Assembly: GCF_040499845.1 (NCBI RefSeq) | Contig: NZ_CP159342.1 | Coordinates: 1,364,001-1,428,000, forward strand | Source of the DNA: Micromonospora sp. CCTCC AA 2012012 | Lineage (GTDB): Bacteria > Actinomycetota > Actinomycetes > Mycobacteriales > Micromonosporaceae | Reading direction: 5' to 3' | DNA length: 64,000 nt | Program-made: the position numbers and the translations under genes | In this document: positions 11,192-20,029 of the stretch, in pieces | How positions within the stretch are numbered: the first letter of the stretch is position 1 | How the letters are laid out: every line of letters begins with the position of its first letter | The notes under the pieces: model-generated | What the model was told of the DNA's origin: nothing | What the model saw: only the letters and a program-made list of their open reading frames with translations | Database searches by the model: none

Positions 11192-12187
11192 TCAGGCGGT
11201 TCGCACCCCGCCACCGGGTCCGGACCGGGACGGCGGGATGCCGAAGCCCGGGTGCCGCAGCAGCCAGGCCAGGTAGTCCGGGTGGGCGGCCAGCGAATCG
11301 GTGTACGCGGCCAGCGCCGTCTCCAGCACCGTCTCGGCGACCCGGGCGGCCGGGGCGTCCGGGTGCCAGCCGAGCAGCAGCCGCCAGCGCAGCGGCGTAC
11401 CGGCCAGCCGCCGGGTGACCAGGCCGCTGACCGGGCGGAAGGTGGCCTGGCAGAGCGCCACCGCCTCGCCGGCGTCGACCAGGTCCAGACCGCCGCGCAC
11501 GTCCGTCTCGTAGACCTTGCGGGGGGTGAAGCCGGCGCGGGCGCAGGCGGCGGCGAAGCAGTCGCCGAAGCAGCCGTCACCCGGCGCCGCGACCCACTGC
11601 TCCCGGCGCAGGTCCACCAGGCGCACCTCGTCCCGGTCGGCCATCGGGTGGGTCTGCGGCAGCAGCACCAGGACCGGTTCCACGGCGACCTCCCGCCAGC
11701 TCAGCCCGAACTCGGCCGAGGGGCGGGAGTCGCCGCAGACACCGGTGAGCGCGAAGTCGAGCCGACCGCCGGCCACCAGCTGGGACAGCTCGTCGACCGA
11801 CCAGGAGGCGTACGTGGTGATCTGCACCTGCGGCTGCTCGGCGGCGAGCCGGTGCACCAGCCGCCCGAGGATGGGACTGTTCACCCCGCCGAACCGGTAC
11901 CGGCCCAGCGCGTCGTCGGACCCGGCCAGCCGGGCGGCCTCGTCCTGCAGGCCCTTCATCGCCGGCAGCAGCACCCGGGCCCGGGCCAGCACCAGCTCGC
12001 CGAGCGCGGTCGGCCGCGCCCCGCGCCGGTCCCGTTCGAACAACGGCCCGCCCAGGGTCCGCTCGATCCGCTGGAGCTGGGCGGTCAGGGCCGGCTGGGC
12101 CAGGCCGAGCGTGGACGCCGCCTTGGTCACGCTCCCCGTCTCCGCGATCGCGCAGACCACCCGCAGGTGTCGCAGCTCCAGATTCAT
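11192..12187 (-). CDS. LysR-family transcriptional regulator
   Basis: This 331-aa regulator has the N-terminal winged HTH (residues 1-60: LRHLRVVCAIAETGSVTKAA, then LAQPALTAQLQRIE) and a periplasmic-binding-like effector domain from about residue 90. A TACGGT box ends 6 bases before the ATG with no Shine-Dalgarno, so a leaderless transcript is likely. There is no divergent catabolic gene: the hemerythrin gene upstream is on the same strand, so the target is not obvious from context. Confidence 0.9.
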   Translation of the reverse strand: MNLELRHLRVVCAIAETGSVTKAASTLGLAQPALTAQLQRIERTLGGPLFERDRRGARPTALGELVLARARVLLPAMKGLQDEAARLAGSDDALGRYRFGGVNSPILGRLVHRLAAEQPQVQITTYASWSVDELSQLVAGGRLDFALTGVCGDSRPSAEFGLSWREVAVEPVLVLLPQTHPMADRDEVRLVDLRREQWVAAPGDGCFGDCFAAACARAGFTPRKVYETDVRGGLDLVDAGEAVALCQATFRPVSGLVTRRLAGTPLRWRLLLGWHPDAPAARVAETVLETALAAYTDSLAAHPDYLAWLLRHPGFGIPPSRSGPGGGVRTA

Positions 12188-12296
12188 ACGGTGACCGTAG
12201 GGCCACGCAGCGGTCGACGGAAGGCCCGGACGGCATCGGCCTTCCCCGATGCGTACCCCGGTCCGGGCCGCCGGCCACCGCCGGTGCGTGCCCGGG

Positions 12297-12914
12297 TCAG
12301 GACTTCGGTCGCCGCTCCAGGTCGGACAGTTGGGTCCGCCGGCCGGTCACCGCGTCACGCAGCTTGTCGACCACGCCCACCGCCGGCTCGACGATCTTGT
12401 TCCAGGGCGGCGTGGCCGGCGTGCCCGGGTGCGGCCGGGTCGGGGCCGCCTCCTCGGCGATCTGCCACCGGTTGCCCAGCCGGATCAGCTCCGCGTCGGT
12501 GGCCACCTCGCGCAGCGGGCCGACCAGCGCGGTGAGCCGGCTGACGTGCCGGCGGACCCGCTCGGCCACCTCGACCAGCGTCGGGTCGTCCGCGCCGGAG
12601 AGTCCCTTCAGGGCGGTCAGCAGCGCGGCGTCCGCCTCGATCTCCCGGTCGACCAGCTCGGCGCTCTCCGGCACCGCCGCCCGGACGGCGGGGAAGAGGT
12701 ACTGCTCCTCCGCGGACAGGTGCCGGGACACCGCCGCGGTCAGCACGTCCAGCACCTCGCGTCGCCGCTGCGGCGTGAGGTCCGCGTCGGTGACCCGGTC
12801 GGCCAGCTCGCACAGCTGCCGGTGCTCCCGGTCCACGATGTCGGCCAGGCTCCGGCCGCCGGGACGGTAGGTGTCGTCGGCGGTGGGCGGCAGCGGGGGC
12901 AGGGGGACGGTCAT
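12297..12914 (-). CDS. Hemerythrin domain protein
   Basis: This 205-aa protein has a four-helix hemerythrin/HHE domain in residues 20-150. Candidate diiron ligands are visible in DREHRQL, SRHLSAEEQYLF, VDREIEADAAL and RRHVSRL. Such proteins bind oxygen, NO or iron. The C-terminal tail (PPWNKIVEPAVGVVDKLRDA) is an extension without assignment. ATG at 12914 has a GAGGAGGG site. It stands alone upstream of the LysR gene; whether LysR controls it cannot be seen. Confidence 0.85.
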   Translation of the reverse strand: MTVPLPPLPPTADDTYRPGGRSLADIVDREHRQLCELADRVTDADLTPQRRREVLDVLTAAVSRHLSAEEQYLFPAVRAAVPESAELVDREIEADAALLTALKGLSGADDPTLVEVAERVRRHVSRLTALVGPLREVATDAELIRLGNRWQIAEEAAPTRPHPGTPATPPWNKIVEPAVGVVDKLRDAVTGRRTQLSDLERRPKS

Positions 12915-13111
12915 TGGTGCCCTCCTCGACTGGTGGCCGGCGGAACCCGGCGGCCCGGCGGGCGGTGTGGGGACGCAGCGGCGGTACCCGGATGCTCGTG
13001 CGGCGAAACGCGGTGCTCCATCGACGGACGGCACCCCCACCCGCCCGGGCGACAACGGCACGAGCCGGACGGGGCACGCCACCGGACCCCCTGGGCTGGT
13101 ATGAAGGGCCC

Positions 13112-14440
13112 ATGACGAGCGACGCCGCTTCCGCCCGACCCGACCCCGTCGACGAGGTCGTCGACCTCTGCCGCGACCTGCTGCGGATCGACACCACCAA
13201 CACCGGCGACAACGACACCAGCGTCGGCGAACGGCGCGCCGCGGAGTACGTCGCGGAGAAGCTGGCCGAGGTCGGCATCGACGCCGAGTTGCACGAGTCG
13301 GCGCCCGGCCGGGCCAACCTGGTCGCCCGCATCCCCGGCACCGACCCGGGCCGCGACGCGCTGCTGGTGCACGGCCACCTCGACGTGGTCCCCGCCGACC
13401 CCGACGAGTGGTCGGTCCACCCGTTCTCCGGGGAGATCCGCGACGGTTACCTGTGGGGTCGCGGCGCGATCGACATGAAGGACTTCGACGCGATGGTGCT
13501 CGCCGTGGTCCGCGGCTGGCAGCGCACCGGGGTCCGTCCGGAGCGCGACGTCGTGCTCGCCTTCACCGCCGACGAGGAGGCCGGCAGCGACTACGGCGCG
13601 CACTTCCTGGCCCAGCGGCACCGGGGCCTCTTCGACGGCTGCACCGAGGCGATCGGCGAGGTGGGCGGCTTCTCCTACTCGATCAACGAGTCGTCTCGGC
13701 TCTATCTGATCGAGACCGCCGAGAAGGGCATCGACTGGCTGCGGCTGCACGCCAAGGGCCGGCCCGGGCACGGGTCGTTCCTGCACGACGACAACGCGGT
13801 GACCGCGCTCGCCGAGGCGGTCGCCCGGATCGGCCGGCACCGCTTCCCGGTGACCGTGACCGACACCGTGCGGGCCTTCCTGGAGGAGGTCTCCGACGTG
13901 CTCGGCATCGAGATCGACCCGGACGACCCGGAGACCGCCATCGCCAAGCTCGGCCCGATCGCCAATATCATCGGCGCGACGATCCGCAGCACCGCCAACC
14001 CGACCCGGCTGGCCGCCGGCTACAAGGACAACGTGATCCCCGGCCGGGCCACCGCCACCATCGACTGCCGCAGCCTGCCCGGCCAGTCCGAGATGCTGGA
14101 GGCGCAGCTGCGCGAGCTGGTCGGCCCGGACATCGACATCGAGTACATCCAGCGTCAGCCGGCCCTGGAGACCACCTTCGACGGCGACCTGGTCGAGGCG
14201 ATGTCGGCCGCGCTGCGCGCCGAGGACCCGGGCGCCCGCCCGGTTCCCTACATGCTCTCCGGCGGCACGGACGCCAAGGCGTTCTCCCAGCTCGGCATCC
14301 GCTGCTTCGGGTTCGCGCCGCTGCGGCTGCCCGCCGACCTCAATTTCTCCGGGCTCTTCCATGGCATCGACGAGCGGGTCCCGGTGGACGGGCTACAGTT
14401 CGGCGTGCGGGTTCTCGACCGGTTTCTCCGCAGTTGCTAA
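13112..14440 (+). CDS. M20 family metallopeptidase (dipeptidase/deacylase type)
   Basis: This 442-aa cytoplasmic hydrolase has zinc ligands in HGHLDVVPAD, the GRGAIDMKD motif, and the catalytic Glu region TADEEAG. The dimerisation domain follows (residues about 200-320) and the last ligand region is in SGGTDAKAFS. M20 enzymes hydrolyse peptides or N-acyl amino acids. ATG at 13112 has AAGGG just upstream. The M. tuberculosis region with this synteny has an M20 peptidase (Rv2141c, dapE2) in a similar place, which supports orthology, but true succinyl-diaminopimelate desuccinylase activity is not established here. Confidence 0.9.
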   Translation: MTSDAASARPDPVDEVVDLCRDLLRIDTTNTGDNDTSVGERRAAEYVAEKLAEVGIDAELHESAPGRANLVARIPGTDPGRDALLVHGHLDVVPADPDEWSVHPFSGEIRDGYLWGRGAIDMKDFDAMVLAVVRGWQRTGVRPERDVVLAFTADEEAGSDYGAHFLAQRHRGLFDGCTEAIGEVGGFSYSINESSRLYLIETAEKGIDWLRLHAKGRPGHGSFLHDDNAVTALAEAVARIGRHRFPVTVTDTVRAFLEEVSDVLGIEIDPDDPETAIAKLGPIANIIGATIRSTANPTRLAAGYKDNVIPGRATATIDCRSLPGQSEMLEAQLRELVGPDIDIEYIQRQPALETTFDGDLVEAMSAALRAEDPGARPVPYMLSGGTDAKAFSQLGIRCFGFAPLRLPADLNFSGLFHGIDERVPVDGLQFGVRVLDRFLRSC

Positions 14441-14500
14441 CCGTGTCCACGGCGTCACCGCCGGCGCGGATCCTCCCCCATCGCGAAGGGACTGCCTCAC

Positions 14501-15151
14501 ATGACCGACCAGCACGGTGAGCTGGACGCCGCCCTCGAGCGGGTGATCGACACGGCCCGTGCCCACCTGGCCGCCGTTCGCGCCGCCCAGGGCCGGATCG
14601 ACGACGACAACGTCTGGCAGGCGTACGTCGCCCTGAACAACGCCTCCTTCGCCTACGACGAGCAGCTGCTCGACGCCTTCGGCGAGGTGACCCCCTGGGA
14701 TGTCGAGTCGATCGACCCCGACGAGGCCGACGAGCGCTTCGGCGGCGAGGGCGTCGAGGCGACCGACCCGCATCCGCGGGTCATCTCGGTGCGGCAGCGC
14801 CGCGACTACCGGGTGCCGAGCGTGGCCGCCCTGCTGCGGGTGGCCGAGGCGGCCCGCCGCGAGGGCACCCCGGAGGAGGACGAGCCGGCACCCGTCGAGG
14901 GGGTAGGCGAGGCCGTGCTCGAGCTGCTGCAGAGCGGCGACGGCTCGCTGAGCGCGCTCGACGTGCCGGAGCTGGAGCCGCTCGACGGGGTGGTCATGGT
15001 CAGCGAGGTCGGCACCCCGGTCGACCTGGAGTCGTTCGACGACGACGACCCGGTGGGCCCGTTCCAGCCCGCCGCCGACGACCGGCTGGTGGGCCGCCTC
15101 GACGAGCACCCGTTCCTGGAGCTGGACGAGGAGCACGACCACGCCCACTAG
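14501..15151 (+). CDS. Acidic hypothetical protein
   Basis: This 216-aa, very acidic protein has a helical N-terminal region (to about residue 50, containing DNVWQAYVALNNASFAYDEQ), a short basic segment RVISVRQRRDYRVPSVAALLR, and an acidic tail ending in HDHAH. No domain, signal or membrane segment is seen. ATG at 14501 has AAGGG about 10 bases upstream. It lies 60 bp after the peptidase gene and ends at a strong terminator. Function unknown. Confidence 0.8.
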   Translation: MTDQHGELDAALERVIDTARAHLAAVRAAQGRIDDDNVWQAYVALNNASFAYDEQLLDAFGEVTPWDVESIDPDEADERFGGEGVEATDPHPRVISVRQRRDYRVPSVAALLRVAEAARREGTPEEDEPAPVEGVGEAVLELLQSGDGSLSALDVPELEPLDGVVMVSEVGTPVDLESFDDDDPVGPFQPAADDRLVGRLDEHPFLELDEEHDHAH

Positions 15152-15156
15152 GCCGT

Positions 15157-15201
15157 GACGCCCCCGGGGCCCGACCGTGCGGTCCGGGCCCCGGGGGCGT
15201 C
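15157..15201. terminator. Hairpin terminator, 17-bp stem
   Basis: A perfect 17-bp GC stem (15157-15173 with 15185-15201, 11-nt loop with further ACCG/CGGT pairing) lies between convergent genes. Confidence 0.85.
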
Positions 15202-15232
15202 GGCGTCCACCCGGGTACGGCTCGCGCCGCGC

Positions 15233-15424
15233 TCAGTACGACAGACCCGGCTGCGGCTGGTTCACCAGGCGCCGGCGCAGCATGACCTGCCGCGTGCCGT
15301 CCCGGTACAGCCGCACCCGGGCCAACTCCCATCCGGAGAACTCCGCCTGGATCGCCAGCTGCGCCGCGGCGGTCAGCCGGTCGACGTTCGAGGGCAGCCG
15401 CAGCGGCGCGTATTCGTAGTCCAT
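15233..15424 (-). CDS. DUF5703 family protein
   Basis: This 63-aa protein matches the short actinobacterial DUF5703 pattern: MDYEYAPLRLP at the start, then LTAAAQLAIQAEFSGWELAR and RLYRDGTRQVMLRRRL. The ATG at 15424 gives the usual MDYEY start; another ATG at 15433 would add MDR. Function is unknown. A protein of this kind is found near the M20 peptidase and uppP in related genomes, consistent with conserved synteny. Confidence 0.8.
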   Translation of the reverse strand: MDYEYAPLRLPSNVDRLTAAAQLAIQAEFSGWELARVRLYRDGTRQVMLRRRLVNQPQPGLSY

Positions 15425-15500
15425 GCGATCCATGCTGCCCAGCCCGGGCGTGGTTCGCCACCCCCTGACCGTGATCCGCGTCCCGTCCCGCCGACCGGCC

Positions 15501-16472
15501 TCAGCCGTCGCGCTCCGGATAGCCCACCGGCACCGCCGAGACGTCGTCCAGCGCGGTGACGATCTCGTCCGGCAGCGTCACCCGCTCCACCTGGAGCGCG
15601 CCGAGGAGCTGCCCGACGGTGCGGGCGCCGAGGATCGGGGCGGTCACCCCGGGCCGGTCCCGGATCCAGGCCAGCGCCACCTCCAGCGGCGACACCCCCA
15701 GCCCACCCGCCGCGGTGGCCACCGCCTCCACGATGCTGGAGCAGCGCGGCTCCAGGTACGTCGCGACGAACCGCTCGAAGTGCGGCGAGGCGGCCCGCGA
15801 GTCCGCCGGCCGGCCGTGCCGGTACTTCCCGGTGAGCACCCCCCGACCCAACGGCGACCAGGGCAGCACACCCAGCCCCAACGCCTCGCAGGCCGGCAGC
15901 ACCTCCCGCTCCACGCCCCGCTCCAGCAGCGAGTACTCCACCTGGGCGGCGACCACCGGGGCCCGGCCCGGCCAGGCCGCCTGCCAGGCGGCGGCCCGGG
16001 CGGTCTGCCAGCCGGCGAAGTTCGACACCCCCACGTACCGGGCGCGCCCGCTGGTCACCGCGTGGTCCAGGGCGGAGAGGGTCTCCTCCAGCGGGGTGTC
16101 CGGGTCGTAACCGTGCACCTGCCACAGGTCGACGTGGTCGGTGCCGAGGCGCCGCAGCGAGGCGTCCAGGGTGCGCAACAGGTGACCCCGCGAGCCGTCC
16201 CGCCGCCGCCCGCTGCCCGGCCGCAGCCCCGCCTTGGTGGCGATGAGCAGCTCGTCGCGGGGGACCAGGCCGCCCAGCAGCGAGCCGATCACCGACTCCG
16301 CGTCGCCGTCGGCGTACACGTCGGCGGTGTCCACGAGGTTGCCCCCGGCGTCCAGGTAACTCTTGAGTTGGGCGGCCGCGTCATCGGCGTCGGTGTCCCG
16401 GCCCCACGTCATGGTGCCGAGCGCGAGCCGCGAAACCGCCAGCCCGCTTCGGCCGAGCGGTCGCTGTTGCAT
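15501..16472 (-). CDS. Aldo/keto reductase
   Basis: This 323-aa NAD(P)H-dependent oxidoreductase has a TIM-barrel with the catalytic tetrad visible: Asp and Tyr in NLVDTADVYADG, Lys in LIATKAGLR, and His in LWQVHGYD. The AKR signature RYVGVSNFAGWQ and the NADP-binding region near the C-terminus are present. A TAAGGT box ends 6 bases before the ATG with no ribosome-binding site, suggesting a leaderless mRNA. The substrate cannot be predicted. Confidence 0.92.
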   Translation of the reverse strand: MQQRPLGRSGLAVSRLALGTMTWGRDTDADDAAAQLKSYLDAGGNLVDTADVYADGDAESVIGSLLGGLVPRDELLIATKAGLRPGSGRRRDGSRGHLLRTLDASLRRLGTDHVDLWQVHGYDPDTPLEETLSALDHAVTSGRARYVGVSNFAGWQTARAAAWQAAWPGRAPVVAAQVEYSLLERGVEREVLPACEALGLGVLPWSPLGRGVLTGKYRHGRPADSRAASPHFERFVATYLEPRCSSIVEAVATAAGGLGVSPLEVALAWIRDRPGVTAPILGARTVGQLLGALQVERVTLPDEIVTALDDVSAVPVGYPERDG

Positions 16473-16639
16473 GGGTGAACCTTATTTCGAACCCGGCGTC
16501 ACGGATATCCTCGCCCGCAGTCAACTTCCTGCCCGACCTGCCGGTCGGGTGTGACGCGTTCGAGGTGAGCCGGTGGTCCGCCGCTGCACCCGCATTGCGT
16601 AACCTGATGCGACCTGTGGTGCGGACGGTGGGAGGACCA

Positions 16640-17692
16640 GTGCGACTCGGGCTCAGCCTCGGATACCAGACGGCGTGGAGCACGCCGGCCGACCACCTGG
16701 CTCTTGCCCAGGAGGCGGACCGGCTCGGCTACTCGGTGGTGTGGGCGGCGGAGGCCTACGGCTCCGACTCGCCCAGCATGCTGGCCTGGATGGCCGGCCA
16801 GACCGAACGCATCGACGTGGGCAGCGCGGTGATGCAGATCCCCGCCCGCACCCCGGCGATGACCGCGATGACCGCCGCCACCATCGACGCCCTTTCCGGC
16901 GGCCGGTTCCGGCTCGGCCTCGGGGTCTCCGGCCCGCAGGTCTCCGAGGGCTGGCACGGTGTCCGGTTCGCCAAGCCCCTCGCGCGCACCCGGGAGTACG
17001 TCGACATCGTCAAGCTGGCGATCGCCCGCAAGGAGGTCGCGTACGACGGCGAGCACTACACCCTGCCGCTGCCCGACGGCCCCGGCAAGGCCCTGCGGCT
17101 CGGGTTCCACCCGCCGCGCGAGCACATCCCGATCTACCTCGCCGCCGTCGGCCCCAAGAACCTCGAACTCGCCGGTGAGATCGCCGACGGCTGGCTGGCC
17201 GTCTTCTACGCCCCCGAGTTCGCCGACGAGCAGCTCGCCTCGGTGCGCGCCGGCCGGGCGAAGGCCGGCAAGGAACTGGCCGGCTTCGACGTGGTGCCGT
17301 CCGTTCCCGTCGTGGTCGGCGACGACATCGCCACCTGCGCCGAGCTGGTCCGCTGGTACGCCGCCCTCTACGTCGGCGGCATGGGCAGTCGGCAGCAGAA
17401 CTTCTACAACCAGCTCGCCACCCGGATGGGCTACGGCGACGCCGCGCGCGAGGTGCAGGACCTCTACCTGGCCAAGCGGCAGCGCGACGCAGCCGCCGCG
17501 ATCCCGATGGAGTTCATCGACCGCACCTCGCTGCTCGGACCGAAGGAGCGCATCGCCGAGCGGATGCGGGAGTACGCCGCCGCCGGCGTCACCACTCTCT
17601 CGGTGACCCTCTTCGTGGCGGACCGGGACAGCGGTGTGCAGACCCTGCGTACCGTCGCCGAGGCCCTGGACCTCTCCGGAGTCGGCGAGTGA
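16640..17692 (+). CDS. LLM-class F420-dependent oxidoreductase
   Basis: This 350-aa TIM-barrel protein of the luciferase-like monooxygenase superfamily probably uses F420 rather than FMN, as usual in actinobacteria. Characteristic segments are [20 protein letters not shown], the [16 protein letters not shown] region and [20 protein letters not shown]. The reading frame is open further upstream, but GTG at 16640 has GGAGGA 4-5 bases before it and starts at the usual first beta strand. A TAACCT box near 16602 could be the -10. The stop overlaps uppP (GTGA), so the two are co-translated. Confidence 0.88.
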   Translation: MRLGLSLGYQTAWSTPADHLALAQEADRLGYSVVWAAEAYGSDSPSMLAWMAGQTERIDVGSAVMQIPARTPAMTAMTAATIDALSGGRFRLGLGVSGPQVSEGWHGVRFAKPLARTREYVDIVKLAIARKEVAYDGEHYTLPLPDGPGKALRLGFHPPREHIPIYLAAVGPKNLELAGEIADGWLAVFYAPEFADEQLASVRAGRAKAGKELAGFDVVPSVPVVVGDDIATCAELVRWYAALYVGGMGSRQQNFYNQLATRMGYGDAAREVQDLYLAKRQRDAAAAIPMEFIDRTSLLGPKERIAERMREYAAAGVTTLSVTLFVADRDSGVQTLRTVAEALDLSGVGE

Positions 17693-18525
17693 CCTGGGTC
17701 GAGGCCATCGTCCTGGGCATCGTCCAGGGGCTCACGGAATTCCTGCCCGTCTCCTCGTCGGGTCACCTGCGAATCACCTCGGCCATCTTCTTCGGCCGGG
17801 ACGCGGGCGCGTCGTTCACCGCCGTCACCCAGCTCGGCACCGAGGCCGCCGTGCTGATCTACTTCTTCAAGGACATCTGGCGCATCGTCCGCACCTGGTT
17901 CCTCGGCCTGCGGGACCGCTCGGTCCGCAGCAGCCTGGACTACCGGATGGGCTGGTACGTCATCGTCGGCACCATCCCGATCGGTGTCCTCGGTCTGCTG
18001 TTCAAGGACACCATCCGCGAGGGCGCGCGGAACCTCTACCTGATCTCCTTCACGCTGATCTTCTTCGCGCTGGTGCTGGCCTTCGCCGAGTACTGGGGGC
18101 GACAGACCCGCACGCTGGAGAACTTCCGGATGCGCGACGGCATCATCATGGGCTTCGCCCAGGCGATGGCGCTGATCCCCGGCGTCTCCCGCTCCGGCGG
18201 CACGCTGACCTTCGGTCTGCTGCTCAACCTCACCCGGGAGACGGCGGCCCGGTACTCGTTCCTGCTGGCCATCCCCGCCGTGGTGCTGTCGGGTGTGTTC
18301 AGCCTCGGCGACGTCTTCCAGCCCGCCGAGCCGGGCACGGCGGCACCGAGCGTCGCGCAGATGGTCGTCGCCACCCTGATCGCCTTCGCCATCGGGTACG
18401 CGGCCATCGCCTGGCTGCTGCGGTACGTCGCCCACCACACCCTGTACCTCTTCGTGCTCTACCGGGTGGCGCTGGGCACCCTGGTCCTCTGCCTGCTCCT
18501 CACCGGCACGATCAGCGCCACCTGA
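17689..18525 (+). CDS. uppP: Undecaprenyl-diphosphatase UppP (BacA)
   Basis: This 278-aa integral membrane enzyme dephosphorylates undecaprenyl pyrophosphate, recycling the lipid carrier for peptidoglycan and wall polymers. The family motifs are [14 protein letters not shown] near the N-terminus and PGVSRSGGT in the middle, with about eight hydrophobic segments. GTG at 17689 overlaps the stop of the oxidoreductase gene by four bases. It corresponds to Rv2136c in the M. tuberculosis region with this synteny. A strong bidirectional terminator follows. Confidence 0.95.
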   Translation: MTWVEAIVLGIVQGLTEFLPVSSSGHLRITSAIFFGRDAGASFTAVTQLGTEAAVLIYFFKDIWRIVRTWFLGLRDRSVRSSLDYRMGWYVIVGTIPIGVLGLLFKDTIREGARNLYLISFTLIFFALVLAFAEYWGRQTRTLENFRMRDGIIMGFAQAMALIPGVSRSGGTLTFGLLLNLTRETAARYSFLLAIPAVVLSGVFSLGDVFQPAEPGTAAPSVAQMVVATLIAFAIGYAAIAWLLRYVAHHTLYLFVLYRVALGTLVLCLLLTGTISAT

Positions 18526-18550
18526 CCGGACCCCTCCGAGCCGTCCTCAT

Positions 18551-18593
18551 GCCGCTGGCCGGCACCCCGTGATGCGGGGTGCCGGCCAGCGGC
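18551..18593. terminator. Bidirectional hairpin terminator, 18-bp stem
   Basis: A perfect 18-bp inverted repeat (18551-18568 with 18576-18593, 7-nt loop) lies between uppP and the convergent transglycosylase-like gene. Confidence 0.88.
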
Positions 18594-18606
18594 GTTACTG
18601 CTTCGA

Positions 18607-19197
18607 TCAGCTGTTCCAGTGGGTGGCGACGAGGTCGGCGGCCTGCTGCTCCCACTGCGCGTACGCGTCCGGGTAGGCCGACACCTGCACGGTCTGGGCG
18701 GCCTCGGTCAGCGGCATGTCCTGCCACCCGTCGACCTGCTTCAGACCCTTCTCAAACGCCAGGGTCGCGTACTCGGGGTCGGTGATCTGCTCCGGCGTGC
18801 CCCAACCACTGGACGGGCGCTGCTGGAACAGGCCCAGCGAGTCGTGGTCGTTCTTGTCGCCGAGGTGGCCGAGGTTCTCCAGCTTCGACTCCTGCAGGCT
18901 GGTGGCGATCGAGATGACCGCGGCCCGCTCGGGCAGGCCGGCCTTCTTGGTGGCGGCGATGATCGCCTTGGCGTTCGACACCTGCTCGTCGTTCAGGTCG
19001 ATCTTCGACTGCTTGCCCTGCACACCGTGCGGGATCAACTTGCCCGTGTCGGGCTTGTCGGCCTGCACCGCGACCGCGACGGGCTTGGCGCTGGTGACCG
19101 GGGTGTCGGCGTGGGCGGCGATCGGACCGGCGAACACACCACCGGTGAAAGCCAGACCAGCAATACCGAGAACGCTCTTACGGAAGATCGTGCTCAT
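18607..19197 (-). CDS. Secreted lytic-transglycosylase-like protein
   Basis: This 196-aa protein has a signal peptide (SIFR-like start, hydrophobic LGIAGLAFTGGVFAGPIA, cleavage near AAHA-DT) and a lysozyme-like domain in the C-terminal 120 residues. The putative catalytic Glu is in ATSLQESKLENLG and the segment SLGLFQQRPSSGWG is typical of actinobacterial SLT-like proteins. It would act on cell-wall glycan outside the membrane. ATG at 19197 has GGAG upstream and gives the proper signal peptide; a longer frame to 19254 is less likely. The upstream region is unusually long and structured. Confidence 0.82.
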   Translation of the reverse strand: MSTIFRKSVLGIAGLAFTGGVFAGPIAAHADTPVTSAKPVAVAVQADKPDTGKLIPHGVQGKQSKIDLNDEQVSNAKAIIAATKKAGLPERAAVISIATSLQESKLENLGHLGDKNDHDSLGLFQQRPSSGWGTPEQITDPEYATLAFEKGLKQVDGWQDMPLTEAAQTVQVSAYPDAYAQWEQQAADLVATHWNS

Positions 19198-19403
19198 GAG
19201 GGGTAGCTCCATTCGGGGGTCGGCGCTCCCCGCCGGGGGGACGGGGGAACGCAAGCACCGTCAGGCGCTCATACACGCACAAGGGGGAAAGTCTTCGACC
19301 GGCTTGGGCTCGCGGGGCAGGGGGCCTCTTCGCGGCGCCGGGACCATGTGTAACGACCGACCGGCCACCTGCATTCCAGGGGCCGGGCCACGTCCACCAG
19401 GCC

Positions 19404-19525
19404 GATGTTCGGCGGTGGTACTCGGTCGTACGGTGGGTGTAACGACCGCGGCCCCGCCACGATTCCGGCCTGACGATGCCCCGGGTCACACCCGGAACCG
19501 GACACCCGGCGCACCGCCGAACATC
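19404..19525 (-). promoter_or_regulatory. Possible structured 5' leader RNA of transglycosylase-like gene
   Basis: Read on the minus strand, gatgttcggcggtg at 19525-19512 pairs perfectly with 19417-19404, closing a 94-nt interior. The interior contains at least two hairpins, CCGGGT-GTG-ACCCGG and CGGTCGT...ACGACCG. It ends about 200 bases before the start codon. Long leaders with riboswitches are known for actinobacterial wall-hydrolase genes (c-di-AMP/ydaO class), but I do not see the conserved ydaO sequences. An RNA element is inferred, not shown. Confidence 0.4.
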
Positions 19526-19810
19526 CTTTCCCGATCCACCGGCGCACGGGCTGGGGCCGGGCGGGCGGCACGGACGCTACGAACTTGATTACATCAATGG
19601 GTCAGGCCCGGATTTTCGTCACCGTACAGAGGAAACCACCCATCCGGTCAGCGGCGACGGGAGACCGTCGTGCCCGGCGCGCTGCTCAGCCCCGAATCGC
19701 TATGAATCGGGCGCACGGGGGCGCACCGCCAGCCGGCGTACCCGCAGTCCTGCCCCCAGTGCCCCCGCTCCCATCCGCAGTCCACTGCGCCTCCACCGTC
19801 TCCAGTCCGC

Positions 19811-19898
19811 CACGCAAGATCGCGCTCGATTCTGAATCGAGTGGCATCGGACGCATTTCGACCCCACTACTTCCTGGATCGAGCACGATCTTGGCGTG
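19811..19898. repeat. Imperfect inverted repeat, possible intergenic palindromic element
   Basis: Arm 19811-19830 (cacgcaagatcgcgctcgat) pairs with 19878-19898 with one mismatch and one single-base gap. A smaller palindrome CGATTC-T-GAATCG sits inside the left arm's end. Such elements occur between genes in actinobacteria. Confidence 0.6.
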
Positions 19899-19932
19899 GG
19901 GCGTGGGGCGTGGGGCGTGGGGCGTGGGGCGT
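19894..19932 (+). repeat. Heptamer tandem repeat (gcgtggg)5
   Basis: Five perfect copies of gcgtggg (19894-19928) and a partial sixth lie upstream of the phosphomutase-like gene, beginning inside the right arm of the inverted repeat. Copy number is likely to vary between strains. Confidence 0.9.
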
Positions 19933-20016
19933 CACACCCGCGTACCCGAGGAGAGAGGACCGGGCGCGGAGCCGGCACGGCCCGCGACCGCCCACCCCCT
20001 CCGGACCGGCAGGCCC

Positions 20017-20022
20017 TAGGGT
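20017..20022 (+). promoter_or_regulatory. -10 box TAGGGT, leaderless start
   Basis: TAGGGT lies 7 bases before the GTG at 20030, and an identical box lies 7 bases before the next gene's ATG (20834-20839), so both probably have leaderless transcripts. Confidence 0.55.
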
Positions 20023-20029
20023 GGTCAGC

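Larger units (their letters stand above)
19198..20029. other. 832-bp intergenic region with repeats and palindromes
   Basis: No convincing gene lies here; the frames present have no domain and poor codon use. It holds a 14-bp inverted repeat enclosing a 94-nt segment (19404-19525), two copies of tgtaacgaccg (19349-19359 and 19438-19448), a TTGAT-TAC-ATCAA palindrome (19585-19597), an imperfect inverted repeat (19811-19898) and a heptamer array (19894-19932). Confidence 0.7.

Noticed and set aside
19198..19560. c-di-AMP (ydaO) riboswitch upstream of the transglycosylase-like gene
   Set aside because: The position is suggestive, but I could not find the conserved GGGUGAAUC- or GGGGACCC-like segments; only a generic structured element is proposed.
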